Assembly: GCF_030936135.1 (NCBI RefSeq)
Contig: NC_082613.1
Span: forward strand, 992,001-1,056,000
Origin: Gavia stellata
Taxonomy: Eukaryota > Chordata > Aves > Gaviiformes > Gaviidae
Direction: 5' to 3'
Length of the DNA: 64,000 nucleotides
Below are positions 1 to 11,240 of this stretch, piece by piece. Position numbers and translations under genes: made by a program. Position 1 is the first letter of the stretch. The number at the start of each line of letters is the position of its first letter. The notes beneath the pieces are model-generated. The model had not been told where the DNA came from. It did not search any database and saw nothing but the letters and a program-made list of their open reading frames with translations.

Positions 1-33
1 GACATGCACAACCTCAACCAGCTCAGCGCCCAG
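1..33 (+). CDS. COMMD7: COMMD7 first coding exon, 3' part
   Basis: Encodes D-MHNLNQLSAQ and ends in CAG before a GTGGGG donor at 34. The ATG at 4 is probably not the true start, because the aspartate codon before it and the family alignment imply coding sequence to the left. Phase 0 junction. Confidence 0.93.
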
Positions 34-3000
34 GTGGGGCCGGGCCGGGCCGGGCCGGGCCGGGGGAGGGCGGGGCGCGGCCGAGGGAGCAGCCCCGGCC
101 CGGGCTCCCGCGGGGCCGCCGGCTCCAGGGAAGCCGCAGCCGGCCGGGGCGAGCCGCCACCCGGGGTGCCGGGCCCAGCCTGCCCCGCAGCTCCGGAGCA
201 GCCCCGGTACTGGGCCCGGTCGGGCCCTGCAGCCCCAGAGCAGCCCCAGTACTGGGCCCCATCGGGGCTCCAGGCCCTGCAGTCCCGGAGCAGCCCCGGT
301 ACCGGGCCTGGTCAGGCCCCGCACCCCCAGAGCAGCCCCAGTACTGGGCCCCATCGGGGCTCCAGGCCCTGCAGTCCCGGAGCAGCCCCGGTACCGGGCC
401 TGGTCAGGCCCCGCACCCCCAGAGCAGCCCCGGTACTGGGCCCCATTGGGGCTCCAGGCCCTGCACCCCCAGAGCAGCCCCGGTACTGGGCCCTATTGGG
501 GCTCCAGGCCCTGCACCCCCAGAGCAGCCCCGGTACCGGGCCTGGTCAGGCCCCGCACCCCAGAGCAGCCCTGGTACTGGGCCCAGTTAGGCCTCACACC
601 CCCAGAGCAGCCCCGGGACTGGGCCCTATTGGGTGTCCTGGCCCCGCAGCCCCGGAGCAGCCCCAGTACTGGGCCCCATCGGGGCTCCAGGCCCCAGTGC
701 CAGGGTCCCTGCCAAGTCTTAGCTTGCTCCAGAAGGGAAGGGTGTTTTCTGGTGTCTGGGCCAGGGCTGCAGAGCGTGGCCCTGTGCTCAGCGGCACAAC
801 CCCGCACCTGGCTGGGTGAGCCCCGCGCATGGCAGGCAGGAGCCTCTTTTTCAGGCTGCAAGGCGTTCGGGGCGATGGAGGGGCTCACGTCGCGCCCTGG
901 GTGGGCTGTAGCATCCTGTGGAGCCTTGCTTTTTCTTGGTGGGGCTGCATGGCGTTTGGGTGCGATTGCCACCCCACCGCCCTCCTGTCCCAGTCAGCAG
1001 TACATGTCTGCCTCCGGCTCGCCGACACACCGGGTGTGCAGCCGCGTCCCAGAAGCTGGTTCAGCTCGCAGAGAAATTAGTGGAAGAGCTGAGGCATTTT
1101 TAGCTCAGCTTGCCAGAACCATGGGTAACAGCCCGGTGCCATCTCAGTTACACGGCTGACGATGAGGGTAGGACAGGATGAGCCACATGCAGCAGCGGAC
1201 CAGCCAGCCGTTCCCAGAAGGTCATGGCCAGTGCTGGTGCCGGCAGAGGAGGGAGGGTGGTGGTGCTCTGCCCTGCAGGCAGGCTCTCCAGCCTTGCCAG
1301 CTGCACGCTCAGAAAACTGAAGGCAGTGACTAGACCTTTAACCAGTTCTTTTCCTTTCCTGAGTTAGTCTGTTTACCCCATGGGGTTTTTGAAACATGAG
1401 AGTAGATGTTCGCATCTTTTCCCACTCACAGTTTTTGGATTACGCAGGATAGAACAGCAGCTTCCGATTAACCAAGAGTCACAAAAGCCCTGTGCAGTGC
1501 CAGCTACCAGCTGCTCAAACCCTTTGAGAGTCTCTGAAAAGCATCCATGAGCAAATCCCATCCATAGGCATCTTGTAATGCCGAGGACAGGGGTACCTTA
1601 CCAGCTCAAACTCTGGGGCAGATGTACTGGGGGCAGGTGGAGCTGTGTCAAGGTGGTGTATCACCACCTAGTCGCGGTGGTGACGGGGGTGGTGAGGTGC
1701 TGAGAAATTATGTGTACGGATGCCTGACTCCGTAACACTGTCCTGTGTCTTCACAGCAATTCTCAGCGCTGACTGAAGTGCTCTTCCGCTTTCTAACAGA
1801 GCCCAAGGAGGTAAGGCATGTGCAGATCACCGAGAAGTGTGTGAATGCAGCTCTCTGGTGAGAGGCATGCAGAGATAAGATTGTGTCGCTGCTCTTTCTT
1901 TTGAGCAGGTAGAAAGGTTTCTGACTCAGCTCTCCGACTTTGCCACCATGAATAAAATCAGCTTGGGCCCCCTGAAAAACATTGTCAAAAGTATTCTTCT
2001 GGTACCTAACGGTAAGTGATACATTTGCATATGCTGCCCTGAGGCCAAACTATTGTGTCCATTCCTGCATGCTGCTAAAAGCTTGTCTTCAGAACAGCTA
2101 TGCGCTTCGTTTGCACGATAAGCGTTAATGGTAGCTAATAAATGGCTTAGCATTTACGAATCAAAAATTCTTCTGTTGAAATATCCCTGTTTGGTCACTC
2201 GGGGCTTTGTATTCTTTACACCCTGCCTACACACACATTTCACATGCTTAACTAAACTCACTTAAATATCCATGCATTAAATGCCAGCACAACACTGTGA
2301 CAGTGCTTGGTTTAACTTGTACCTGTAAATCCATTTTTGCCAGACCAGCGCAGCCTTATGCTGGCACTAAGTCTTTGTAGGAACTTCCATCCACGTGACT
2401 CAGTACTGTAATTCCTACAAGGACAAGTGCTGTTTGAGACAGACAGTGTACACACCCCTCTACAGTGGGCTGGAAACTGGCGTCATTCTAGGCCATGTAA
2501 AGGAGACATCTGTCCTTGCAGTCTTGTTTTAGAAAAACACTGATGTGTCCAGCAGTTTCTCATTCATAAATAGTGGGGAAGAGGGGCAGGGGGATGCCCC
2601 TTGAATACCCTGGACTCCAGCACTTTATGAGATTACTCTGATGTTGTGGCTGCCGTTTGACATGATAATGCATCAAACACCTCCACTGCGTGTTCATCCC
2701 ATTGATCCTTCTTGTTATTAACAGTCCCTTGCTACAGTCCTTCAGTCCTGGGTTCCCTGTAGCTTTCTTCACAGCAGCAAAGCCACGCACAACTGTTTCC
2801 TGCGTTTGGTCTGAACTTTCGTTCTACTGCTTCAAGCCATTTCTTCTGTCCAGGAGTAGCAATGAATAATTTCCTTTCCTACAACTGTCTTGGGGGTATT
2901 TAACGTGGAATTGGCATTTTCTCCCTTCCTGCTTCTGGCCCAGGTGCGCTCAGTCTCGTCGTCCCTGTTTGCGTGCACTGGCTCCAATCCTGTTGTAACT

Positions 3001-5780
3001 TTTCGTTAGCTCTGGGATGCCGCAGACGGTATCGGCACAGATTACAGCAGATAACTTTGCCTATGTGCTACACAGACAGAAAGCCACGTGGGACTGGCAG
3101 CCTCTTTGAATTTATGAGATTCCTGCTCTTGGCTTCAGAGAACAGAATCCTTGTAAACTCCCATGTGCTGCCTGTGCCCCAGAACAAAGGAGGCAGGCAC
3201 AGCAGGGGAAAGTGTTATATGCACACGTTCACACCCATAATCCAAAACACAGCAGGTAGGTCAAATTAGTAGCCTGCCAGCCTTAACAGTTCTCCTTTAA
3301 CAAGCAAAGCTTCTATAGGAGAGAAAGCAGCAACTTCAAAACACAACCGCTGCTGTGGTTTCCATGGATACCTGCAAGGAAATCTCCCTCTCTCTCAGGC
3401 ACTCCCATCGCCCTGACTTTTAAAGCACCGGGCATCTGTGAAGATACCAGCAGGCACAACTGTGTTTCCTATCTTGAGGAGCTGTGGTTTGTTTCAAAAC
3501 ACAGTCCAAGAACAGAGGCTTTCTATCGCAGGGTCTCCGTCCCTGCGTTTATTTGACCCAGTAAGGATTGGTTTGACTCGAGTAAAAAGTGATTTTTCTT
3601 CTTTGCATTGTTTATTCAGGTGCCCTGAAGAGGAATTTGTCTTCCGAACAAGTCAGAGCAGATTTTATTGCTCTAGGTAGGTCACCTGACATTCACTAAA
3701 TAAAAGATAATTAATATTTATCGCATATAGTAATCTCATATGGTTTCCCCCACAGGCCTCAGTGAAGAGAAAGCCAGTTATTTTGCAGAACAGGTATTAA
3801 AATATTTTTGCTTGTTTCTAAGCTAACAAAATGACAGTCTTGGAGTGGGAACTTGTAAAACCCCGCTGTGCTACTGAGATGTGTCACCACGTTGGGTATT
3901 TTCTTCAAAACCAGCGCAGAGTTTTGAACTGAAGATCCTCAGATAACTGATAAGGAGCACTTTGTCGAATGATAATTCTGGTTTGCTGTGGCCTCTACCT
4001 CATTGGTTTTGTAATTCCTGCACTTCTGTGTGGCTTTCATTTGATTGTTTTCCTGCTTTGCATGCTTTGAGCCCCGGGGTCATGCAGTTACACGAACACA
4101 TGACTTTTTGCGCAGATATTGTTACACTGAACCAGTGCTAAAACAAAAACAGTGAGTTTCATTTACAGAGGTGACAAGGCAGATGGAAATCCTAGCAGGA
4201 CTCAAACATCTTTGAAAGCCCTCCTGACCGCATTAGTTTGCCCCTTTGCACACCTCCACTTTGGGCTTCTGCCATCAGTCTGCCTCGTATCTGACTTACG
4301 TTGAAATTACAGGTAACATAAATAGAGGCCTCTCTGAATTGATCACTCTTGTCTCTTGCTCTTGCAGTGGAAGGTGAATTCCCCCACCCTAACACGCCTG
4401 GCTGTTGGTCAGACGCTGATGATTAACCAGCTGATAGATATGGAGTGGAAGTTTGGAGGTAACAGAGCTAAAACATAAACTGAATGGGTTGGGAAACCCC
4501 ACAGCAGCTCTCAGCTAAATAACTTTTTCTTTCACAGTTTAGCTAACAGATTATCTCCCTTCTCCTCTTTCTGCCTCATAGTGACTGCTGGGAGCAGTGA
4601 ACTGGAAAAAGTGGGAAGTATCTTCTTACAGGTAAATCTCCTACATCAGAGAGTTCAGGTTGTAGTGCAGCTAAGGAACAAGCTGTGACCAGGCATGTGG
4701 GGAGCACTGGCTGTGAGAGGAACGAGGGGAAAGCTAGATCTCATAGGAACAACCTCTGCAACAGTGCATCCACTTCGGTCAACTGCCGGCAGATAGCAGG
4801 CACGCTGCTATTTGTTTCTCTTCTGGAGACATCGTGTATCACAGAAGCGTAGCCCACTCTGAAAAGCTGTCAAAAAGCTCAATCTAGCAAAGGTCACGCT
4901 ATCTTGGGGAGGGAGGGGGAAAGCGATCATTTGTAAGGACTTCCAGAGATCCTCCCAATGTCTGAGGAATCTATTCCTACAGTGATGCTTCCCGAAAAGC
5001 CTGTCAAAGATGTGCATGCTTTGCAGCAGTCTGCCTGTCTGAAACTCACAGCAGACTCCTGTACTTCTGTCTTTTCATGGTGCTCAGACTACAGGTCTCT
5101 CTGAATTAAAATACCTCTGCTTTTTCTTCCCCTAAGCTGAAGCTGGTGATTAAAAAAGGGAGCCAAATGGAAAACGTATATATAGGTGAGCTAACAGTTC
5201 TGGAAAAGAAGCAAGCATTTGAGTATGTGAAAGCGGAGCGGCAGCCCAGAGCTCCCAGGCGCTGCTGGAGGTGGGGGAGCTTTGGGTGCGAACCCAGTGG
5301 GGGTCCGTGAGAGAGCATTGCTGGCAGATGCTGCGGCTGCTCCTGCCCTGGCCTCTCCCCACCACAGTTGCTCTGGAAGTATTTAGAACACCGACTGTTG
5401 GGCAGCCTTCACATCTTTGCGTAAGTAAATATAGATACACCAGGGAGCTGTGAAAAGCGGTCAGAGCGGCATGGCAGACCAAGAAGGTAAACAATTCCCA
5501 GGTGTCGGTTGCTGTTAGGGAGAATCCTAGCCCAGAACCCCGCGCAGCCCAGCTAGCTAAAGAAACAGCTGCCGAGAGCCAAAGTGTCTAATCCTGCCTA
5601 GTTTAGGTTAACATGAGTTGCTCTGCGGTAGCACCGGAACAGCTTTTCCAATGTTGGAAGTGTAACCTGAAATCTAAGACTGGATGCCTCTTTTTTTCTG
5701 CAGAGCTAACTTTGCCCCAGTTCTACAGTTTTCTGCATGAAATGGAACGGGTCAAAACCAGTCTGGAAAGCTTCAGCTGA
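1..5780 (+). CDS. COMMD7: COMMD7, COMM domain-containing protein 7 (5' end missing)
   Basis: Nine exon segments (1-33, 1757-1810, 1909-2011, 3620-3676, 3756-3793, 4368-4458, 4582-4631, 5137-5185, 5704-5780) join with consistent phases into 183 codons plus TGA. All introns are GT/AG. The protein matches the COMMD7 family as I know it. The N-terminal helical part contains FLTEPKEVERFL and GLSEEKASYFAEQW. The C-terminal COMM domain (about the last 65 residues) contains MEWKFGVTAGSSELEKVGSI, FLQLKLVIKKG and LTLPQFYSFLHEMERVKTSL. Human COMMD7 is about 200 residues, so only some 17 N-terminal residues and the promoter lie left of the window, and there is no sign of internal indels. Known family role: COMMD proteins form the hetero-decameric ring of the Commander complex with CCDC22/CCDC93 and retriever, recycling endosomal cargo; COMMD7 also restrains NF-kappaB. 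In human, DNMT3B lies divergently on the other side, so it is the expected left neighbour. I see no frameshift or missing key residue. Confidence 0.97.
36..70 (+). repeat. (GGGCC)n G-rich pentamer tract at the COMMD7 splice donor
   Basis: Five or six consecutive GGGCC/CGGGC units begin two bases after the donor GT and grade into a GGGGAGGGCGGGG run. At least four closely spaced G-triplets make this a G-quadruplex candidate on the sense strand. Confidence 0.85.
195..690. repeat. GC-rich minisatellite in COMMD7 intron 1 (42-50 bp units)
   Basis: Roughly ten diverged units that begin AGCAGCCCC(A/G)GTAC(T/C)GGGCC. Two subtypes alternate: about 50 bp ending in CTCCAGGCCCTGCAGTCCCGG-like sequence, and about 42 bp ending in TCAGGCCCCGCACCCCCAG-like sequence. 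The composite period is 92 bp, as seen between 239 and 331. Long ORFs through it on both strands are a by-product of low AT content. Confidence 0.85.
1757..1810 (+). CDS. COMMD7: COMMD7 exon (QFSALTEVLFRFLTEPKE)
   Basis: 54 nt, phase 0 at both ends. The acceptor is CTTCACAG and the donor GTAAGG. The 18 residues belong to the conserved N-terminal helical region. Confidence 0.96.
1909..2011 (+). CDS. COMMD7: COMMD7 exon (VERFLTQLSDFATMNKISLG...)
   Basis: 103 nt between a TTGAGCAG acceptor and a GTAAGT donor. It ends one base into a glycine codon (phase 1) and carries the family motif LVPNG at its 3' end. Confidence 0.96.
3620..3676 (+). CDS. COMMD7: COMMD7 exon (ALKRNLSSEQVRADFIAL)
   Basis: 57 nt, phase 1 to phase 1. 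Acceptor TTTATTCAG, donor GTAGGT. Confidence 0.95.
3756..3793 (+). CDS. COMMD7: COMMD7 exon (GLSEEKASYFAEQ)
   Basis: A 38-nt micro-exon, phase 1 to phase 0, between CCCCCACAG and GTATTA. GLSEEKA is a strongly conserved COMMD7 motif. The exon is too short to stand out as an ORF. Confidence 0.95.
4368..4458 (+). CDS. COMMD7: COMMD7 exon (WKVNSPTLTRLAVGQ...MEWKFG)
   Basis: 91 nt, phase 0 to phase 1, flanked by CTCTTGCAG and GTAACA. It links the helical N-terminus to the start of the COMM domain (DMEWKFG). Confidence 0.96.
4582..4631 (+). CDS. COMMD7: COMMD7 exon (VTAGSSELEKVGSIFLQ)
   Basis: 50 nt, phase 1 to phase 0, flanked by TGCCTCATAG and GTAAAT. It encodes the first strands of the COMM domain. 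Confidence 0.96.
5137..5185 (+). CDS. COMMD7: COMMD7 exon (LKLVIKKGSQMENVYI)
   Basis: 49 nt, phase 0 to phase 1, flanked by TCCCCTAAG and GTGAGC. Core beta strands of the COMM domain. Confidence 0.96.
5704..5780 (+). CDS. COMMD7: COMMD7 last coding exon
   Basis: 77 nt from a TTTCTGCAG acceptor to TGA at 5778-5780. It encodes ELTLPQFYSFLHEMERVKTS and the final LESFS, the leucine-rich C-terminal helix of the COMM domain. Confidence 0.96.
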
Positions 5781-6085
5781 AACTGCAGGGGCCTGACCCA
5801 ACATCTGTCCAAGATGTTTAATTTCTCCTTGTGGGCTGCGGATCTGCTCTTTCCCAGCTGACTCTAACACCCTGATAAGAGAAGACAAGGCTGTGCAGCA
5901 AGCAGTGGTGTCATGGCCCAGGAGGACCTGTCAATCCTTCAGAACCTAAAAGTTTGGCAAGTGTTTCGAAGCAGCTACAAGTCCACTCATCTCTTTTTTT
6001 TATACTATTATGAGAAATTGTGGTCAGAAATATGTGGATACTTGTCTTAAAATAGCAAAGAAATAAACCCATTCCCATCCTGCTC
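5781..6085 (+). other. COMMD7: COMMD7 3' UTR (end approximate)
   Basis: About 300 nt of AT-leaning non-coding sequence after the TGA, up to just past the AATAAA. The cleavage point is inferred. Longer 3' ends using a downstream signal cannot be excluded. Confidence 0.75.
6062..6067 (+). terminator. COMMD7: COMMD7 poly(A) signal AATAAA
   Basis: Canonical AATAAA 282 nt after the stop codon, followed by a T/G-rich stretch around 6100-6115 that could be the downstream element. Confidence 0.8.
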
Positions 6086-6089
6086 CACT

Positions 6090-9000
6090 TGTATCAGAAT
6101 TTGATTTTGTGAGAAAGAGAGAAACAGAAGCAAAGAATCATTTTCAAACTTGGAGGAATTAAGCAGAGAGGACAAGGGAAGCACCTAACCTTGCAAATCA
6201 CTTCATGCTCACTTCCAAACCTCTCATTTGTACTAAGAAATGGATTGATTACATCCTTCCCAATCACGCCTCATTATGGAAAAGTATCTCAGTAGTAGAT
6301 GATTTAAAGTCTTACACAGCCAAGCATCTGCCTTCATGCACAGGGGGAAAAACATCTCAGGGGGTGACTAGATAAATGTAGCTTGTGTGTGCTGGCTCTA
6401 GCGAGCAGCTCTTTAGTTGGCAGTTTGTGTGACATTGCACAGTTAGATCCAGCCCGTTTCCTTCTGGACATATGTCCGATCCCCATGAAGTGCCATTAGC
6501 TCGACTCTTCAGTTGTCTAACGGTGAGGATGAGCTCTTCATCGGGAAGCAGAGGGGTGTCCCTGACCTGACATGGGGGCAGTGGAAGATGTTACTTTCAC
6601 CAAGGTTCCCCCCGTGTCCACACCATTTAAACGTCCCGTGCCTCTTGGCAGCCTGAGCTCACTGTAGCCTCCTCCCATGGCACAGAGCTGAACGAGGCCC
6701 CGTGTTGCAGAGCGCTCCAGCCACTACCGGGATTTCCCGAGGCACCTCCGTGTCCCTGACAAAGTTGGTCACAGAGGAGGGGATGAACTGCAGCACTGGC
6801 ATAAATACTACTAAGATCTTCTCTGTTTCCAGCCTACACCTGCAGTAATTCACTGTCCCGTGGCATCCTGCAAGTCTGCTGTGGGACAAGGTGCACTGCA
6901 GCTCCCTGTGCGTGCATCTGCTCCCAGTTAAAGCCGCGCACAAAAAAGACAGTTTCTGTGAGAAAGGCGTCGCAAAGCTCCCTGCGACTCACGGCTCTAC
7001 CCGCACGTTTTCAGCTTGTGGAAAACGCAGTGATTTTCTGCATTGCATTTCATGCGGTCCTGCATGAGTGACTAGAACCGATAACGAGTATAGGCTGAAC
7101 CATGTGTTTGGGAAACAGCTCGGGGAATCCTGCTGGCAAACCTGGGGACAGTATTTGCATATTTATTTTCCCACATATCAGGCCATTCACAAGCGTTTCA
7201 AGCTTTGTCACATGATTACGGTGAAAATAATAAAAAAGAAAAATCCTCTGAAATAATGCCCTGCAGAATATTCCATCTCCTTTTGGGTGGCAGGAAAAGC
7301 TATTTCAGGGAGGAAGAAAATGTCTGAAGGGCTGCTTTCACAAGACGAAAGGAATTTTTTTGCTTTGCGTTTTCTGCTGCCTGTTCCTATTATTTCTCCT
7401 CGCCCTCCCGGTGCCAGGGCGGCACCACTCAACGCTATCCGGTTACGGCAGGAGGTGGACCACAGGGATGCCGGAGAAGATGCCAGGCTCAGCTGTGGGT
7501 CAGGAATCCGCCGCCCCCCGCGCTCCTCCCCCTGCCCGGTTGGGATTAAGCTGCTCGGGGCTGACGCACGCCGCGGCCCGCTGACCCCAAGCGCAGGGGT
7601 CACCTCCATGCTGCTCCGCAATCCCCACGGGCATCTCTGATCAGTGGCATTAGAGAGCGCAGCCGCCGGGACGCCGGGATGCGGCGTGACCTTCGTGCTG
7701 CCGCCGGCGCTCCCCGGTACCCCGGGAGAGCCCTTTCATCCCGCGCACTTGGCTGTGCATGAGCCGAGCTGGCAGCCCCGGCGGGGAAGGGGCACGGGGA
7801 CAGAGCCGGCTCTGGCGGCACTGGCACCGGGTGACGCTGACCGTGGGGGAACAGAGTCGCCCTCCTGATTGGGCTGGCCAGGGACAAGCACGGCGCTGGG
7901 CAACGCAGCGCGACAGCCATGCCTTTCCTGCACGGCATGGCCGCAGCTTCGCTGCCAGCACACAGGGTGACGGCGAATGCCCGGACCCCCGCGCTGGGGC
8001 ACAGCGAGCGCAGCTGCGGGGAGGGTTGAGCGGGGAGTGAGCAGCAGCCGGGAGGGAAGGGGCTGCCGCGGTGCCCGTTTTGCCCAGGTTTCCGGGCGGC
8101 CCCCGCAGCGCTCCCTGCGCTGCCTCTTCCGGCTGCCCGTCAAGCCCAGCCAGCCGAGAGCTAATCTCCGCGAGACAGCGGGCGCAGGGGAAACAGGGGC
8201 CTCTTACAGCTTGGGATGAAGCTAACTGTACTCCTGCAGCGGTTTGCCTCCCCGAGGGCTTTCTTGGCCCATTTCCTCTGGGGGCGGCCGTGCAGCAGCC
8301 CCCCATTCCTGCCCAGGCCCCCGCTGCGGGGGACGACACGTGGGCCCTCCCGGCTGCAGCACGGCCCCGAGTGCTGGGGCTGCAGCGGGGCAGGGGTAGC
8401 TCTGCCATACCAAAGCCACAGCACAGTCACCCCCCCCCATGCTCGGATGCTTGTGCAGTCCCACTCGTGGCAGTGGGGACCCTCTGCTGCCTCGGGGACC
8501 ACCTTATGGCACCCCAGGCTGCCGGGCAGTCTCTCCTGAACCCGGGGGAGATGGCAGAGCGGTCCCCAGGAGCCAGGCTGCAACGGGTCCCGGGCTCCCA
8601 GGCATCCCACAGGCTCATCCCTGCCAGCCTCCTGCGAAGCCACACCAGAGCAGCCGGGAGATGGGGGCTGCGCTCGCAGAGCCTGTCACTTCCCGGCACC
8701 AGTTCAATGCAGTTGTGATTTTCAACCATGGCAGATGCTAATGACCGAGGGAGCCGGGATGTTTTTGGATGCGGCATCTTCTCCCCACTGGGAATGCCGA
8801 TGCCATTCTCTTCATGTGTGAAGGAGCCCTCCAAGCCCCGAGAACAAAAGCCTCAGCAGCGCCCGCTGCCCTCCCCCTGCTCGGAGGTAGCAGAGCAGAC
8901 GAAGGCTCTGCTTCCGCTCCTGCCTCGAGCCTGCGGGGAAGGAAGGAACCGGGGCTCGCTGCCTGCTCAGCCTGACCTTGAGCAGGTCGCATGGGAACAG

Positions 9001-11240
9001 GCAGAGCTCCCGCAGGAACCCCCCGCTTTCACAGACCTCACCGGGAGCCGCTCCATGCCGAGGGCTTTGCAAGCTTGGTCTTTATCCCTGTCCCAGCTTT
9101 CCTGTTTGCAAAATAGGGCAACAAATCTCAGGGTTGGCCAACAGCTGGGAATGAGCCGTGGGAGGTGAGAGAAGCTGGGGAGAAGAACCAGCAGGCAATG
9201 GCCCTAACAGCAGCCTGGAGGTGAGCCCCACGCCAGGCAAAGCCCGCAGCTTGCGGTGAGGGCGTAGCGACGTGTGCAAGTGCTCGGACATGGTCCGGCT
9301 GAACACCGGCCCTGGGGGAAAGGAAAAGGCATTGCCTCTGTGATAGCATTAATCCCGCACACAGCAGCGTGGCTGATGAAGCCAGTCCTGCCCCTCCTCA
9401 CCCCATGCCATTCCCCTCCCCAGCTCCTCCAGGTTTTGGGATGATCCAGCACCCAGGCTGTCACCCGGCAAAAACACCAGCTGCAAACTGCAGCTCCCAA
9501 AATTGCTTTGTCTGCCTGGGAACAGCAGTCCTGAGCACACAGGAAGCCCCAGGGCAGTGCCACCACCCTGCGGTGCCACGCAAGTCCCTGGGGAGAGGCC
9601 CTCGGTGTCTGCCTCCCTTGCCAGGAGCGGACGGGCGAGTGTCGCGCTCAGTGCAGCACCGTGCCGTTGCTGGGGACACGCTCCCCAGGAGCAAGCCCTC
9701 AGCCTGCCTTGGGACCGGCTTCTCCTGCGCCCGTCCTGCTTGGGACAGGCAGGAAGGCATCCCACCCTGCCTGTGAAACTGAGCTGCTGCCTCCCATTCT
9801 TGCAGGAGGGGGGAAAAAAACTGGTGGTGTCCAAGGCAGTGGAAATATTCTGAGCATGTCCTCTTCTCCTAAGCCTTGCCATCTCTCTAGGCACTTCTTT
9901 GTCCAGGCACACTGGGAACAATTGGGGTTGCTCAGCCAGACCGCAGGCTGTCGATCAGCAGAGCGAATGAATGCTCAGGCATAAGGAACCCATCTTCTCC
10001 CACAGCACGGGGAGGTGGCCACCAGAAACACGGCCTGTGGCACAACGGCACAGGCAGCAAACAATTCCCGGGCACTGGCACCAGTACCAGCCCCGAGAAG
10101 GACGGTGGGAGCTCGCAGCCCATCTGAGAAACGGCGGACGGGGAGGGGATCACCGGGCTTCCCCAGACCCCACTGCGCGGCTGGGGGCTGCGCGGTTGGC
10201 ACAACGCAGGTGCCCTCACGGCCGGTGCCGAGGTCCCTGGGTGCACCCGCGCTGCCAGATCTGACCCCAGCCCTGAGCGCCCGCTCTGCAGGCAGCCGAG
10301 GAGGAGCTGAGTCTCGGGGGCCATTTCGGAGCCCAGCCCAGAGAGGAGCCCCCCGAGCTGTGTGTGTGAGGCACAGCACCCAGCACCCTCGGGGCAGCCC
10401 TATCCGGGACTGACTGCAACTGCTTCCCGTGCAGGCACAGCTTCGTTACCAGCACCCGGACCCGCCAGGACAAAGCGGTCCAGCTGCTCCCCTCCGTGAC
10501 ACCCCGAGCGGCCGCAGGCTCTTGCATGGCGGGGGGAGCACCCTGCCAGCCGCCCGCTGAGGCAGCTCGGCTACCATTTCCCAGCGCTCCCCCGCAGCGC
10601 ACAGCTCCATTTTATAGGGCTGCTCTGTCCCAGGGGCATCGCTGCCGCAGCGCAGCCACTAACAAGGTTATCCCCAACCAGCCACCAGTTCGCCATGGAA
10701 AGAGAGGGGAAAGCGGGGTTAACCCTTGTGCTGCTGACACATCTCGCAGCACTGGGGAATATCTTTGTTTGAACGCACGCTCTTAACAAGTCCCAGAGGT
10801 GATCGGCTGCTGCAAAACACCAGACAAGGAGCCCCTGTGCCATCCCATGCTGGCCCCTGCACCAGAGCATCCCGCGCATCCATAACAGCAGCGCTGAGCC
10901 CCGAGGCCGCGCCGGCCGTTGTGCACGGAGCCCTCGGGACAGGCTTCGGGGCAGCAGCCCAAGGAATGGCTGCGTGTGTCCCACCGGCAGCCGAGCCCAA
11001 ATCCTTCCCTCAGCTTTGTTTCAGGCCGGCGGGTGGGATGTGGATAAGGAGCGGGACGCTGCCAGCCTGCGGACAGGAGGTGTTGCTTGACGGAGGTCAC
11101 CGGGAGCATGGCTACCCACAGGCACCGCGGCACTGCTCGCCTTTCTGCCGGAAAATTTGGGGGCTGCAAGCACGGTCAAGGGCCCTTCCCTTGCTGGGAC
11201 CCTGCCTCACACCACCACCGGGCTGGGGGCTGGCCCTGCG
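6090..11240. other. Intergenic DNA after COMMD7; no gene recognised
   Basis: From 6.1 to 7.3 kb the sequence is AT-leaning and unremarkable, with an octamer-like ATTTGCAT near 7153. From 7.4 kb GC content rises and many overlapping ORFs appear in several frames at once. That is the pattern of low stop-codon density, not of coding sequence. No known protein motif was seen. Confidence 0.6.
7400..8450. promoter_or_regulatory. GC-rich, CpG-containing island (intergenic)
   Basis: Frequent CpG between about 7490 and 8350 (for example around 7660-7760 and 7970-8110), in contrast to AT-leaning flanks. There is no TATA box or coding exon. It could be an orphan CpG island or a distal promoter. Boundaries are judged by eye. 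Confidence 0.35.

Larger units (their letters stand above)
1811..5703 (+). other. COMMD7: COMMD7 introns between exons 2 and 9
   Basis: Seven introns of about 98, 1608, 79, 574, 123, 505 and 518 nt. I see no extra exon, RNA gene or repeat element in them. All donors are GT with a purine at +3 or a close match, and all acceptors have a pyrimidine tract. Confidence 0.7.

Noticed and set aside
9100..9140. MIR-like text (TGTTTGCAAAATAGGG), also near 52300 and 49730
   Set aside because: Only 15-20 bases resemble the MIR 3' end, too short to call without an alignment score.
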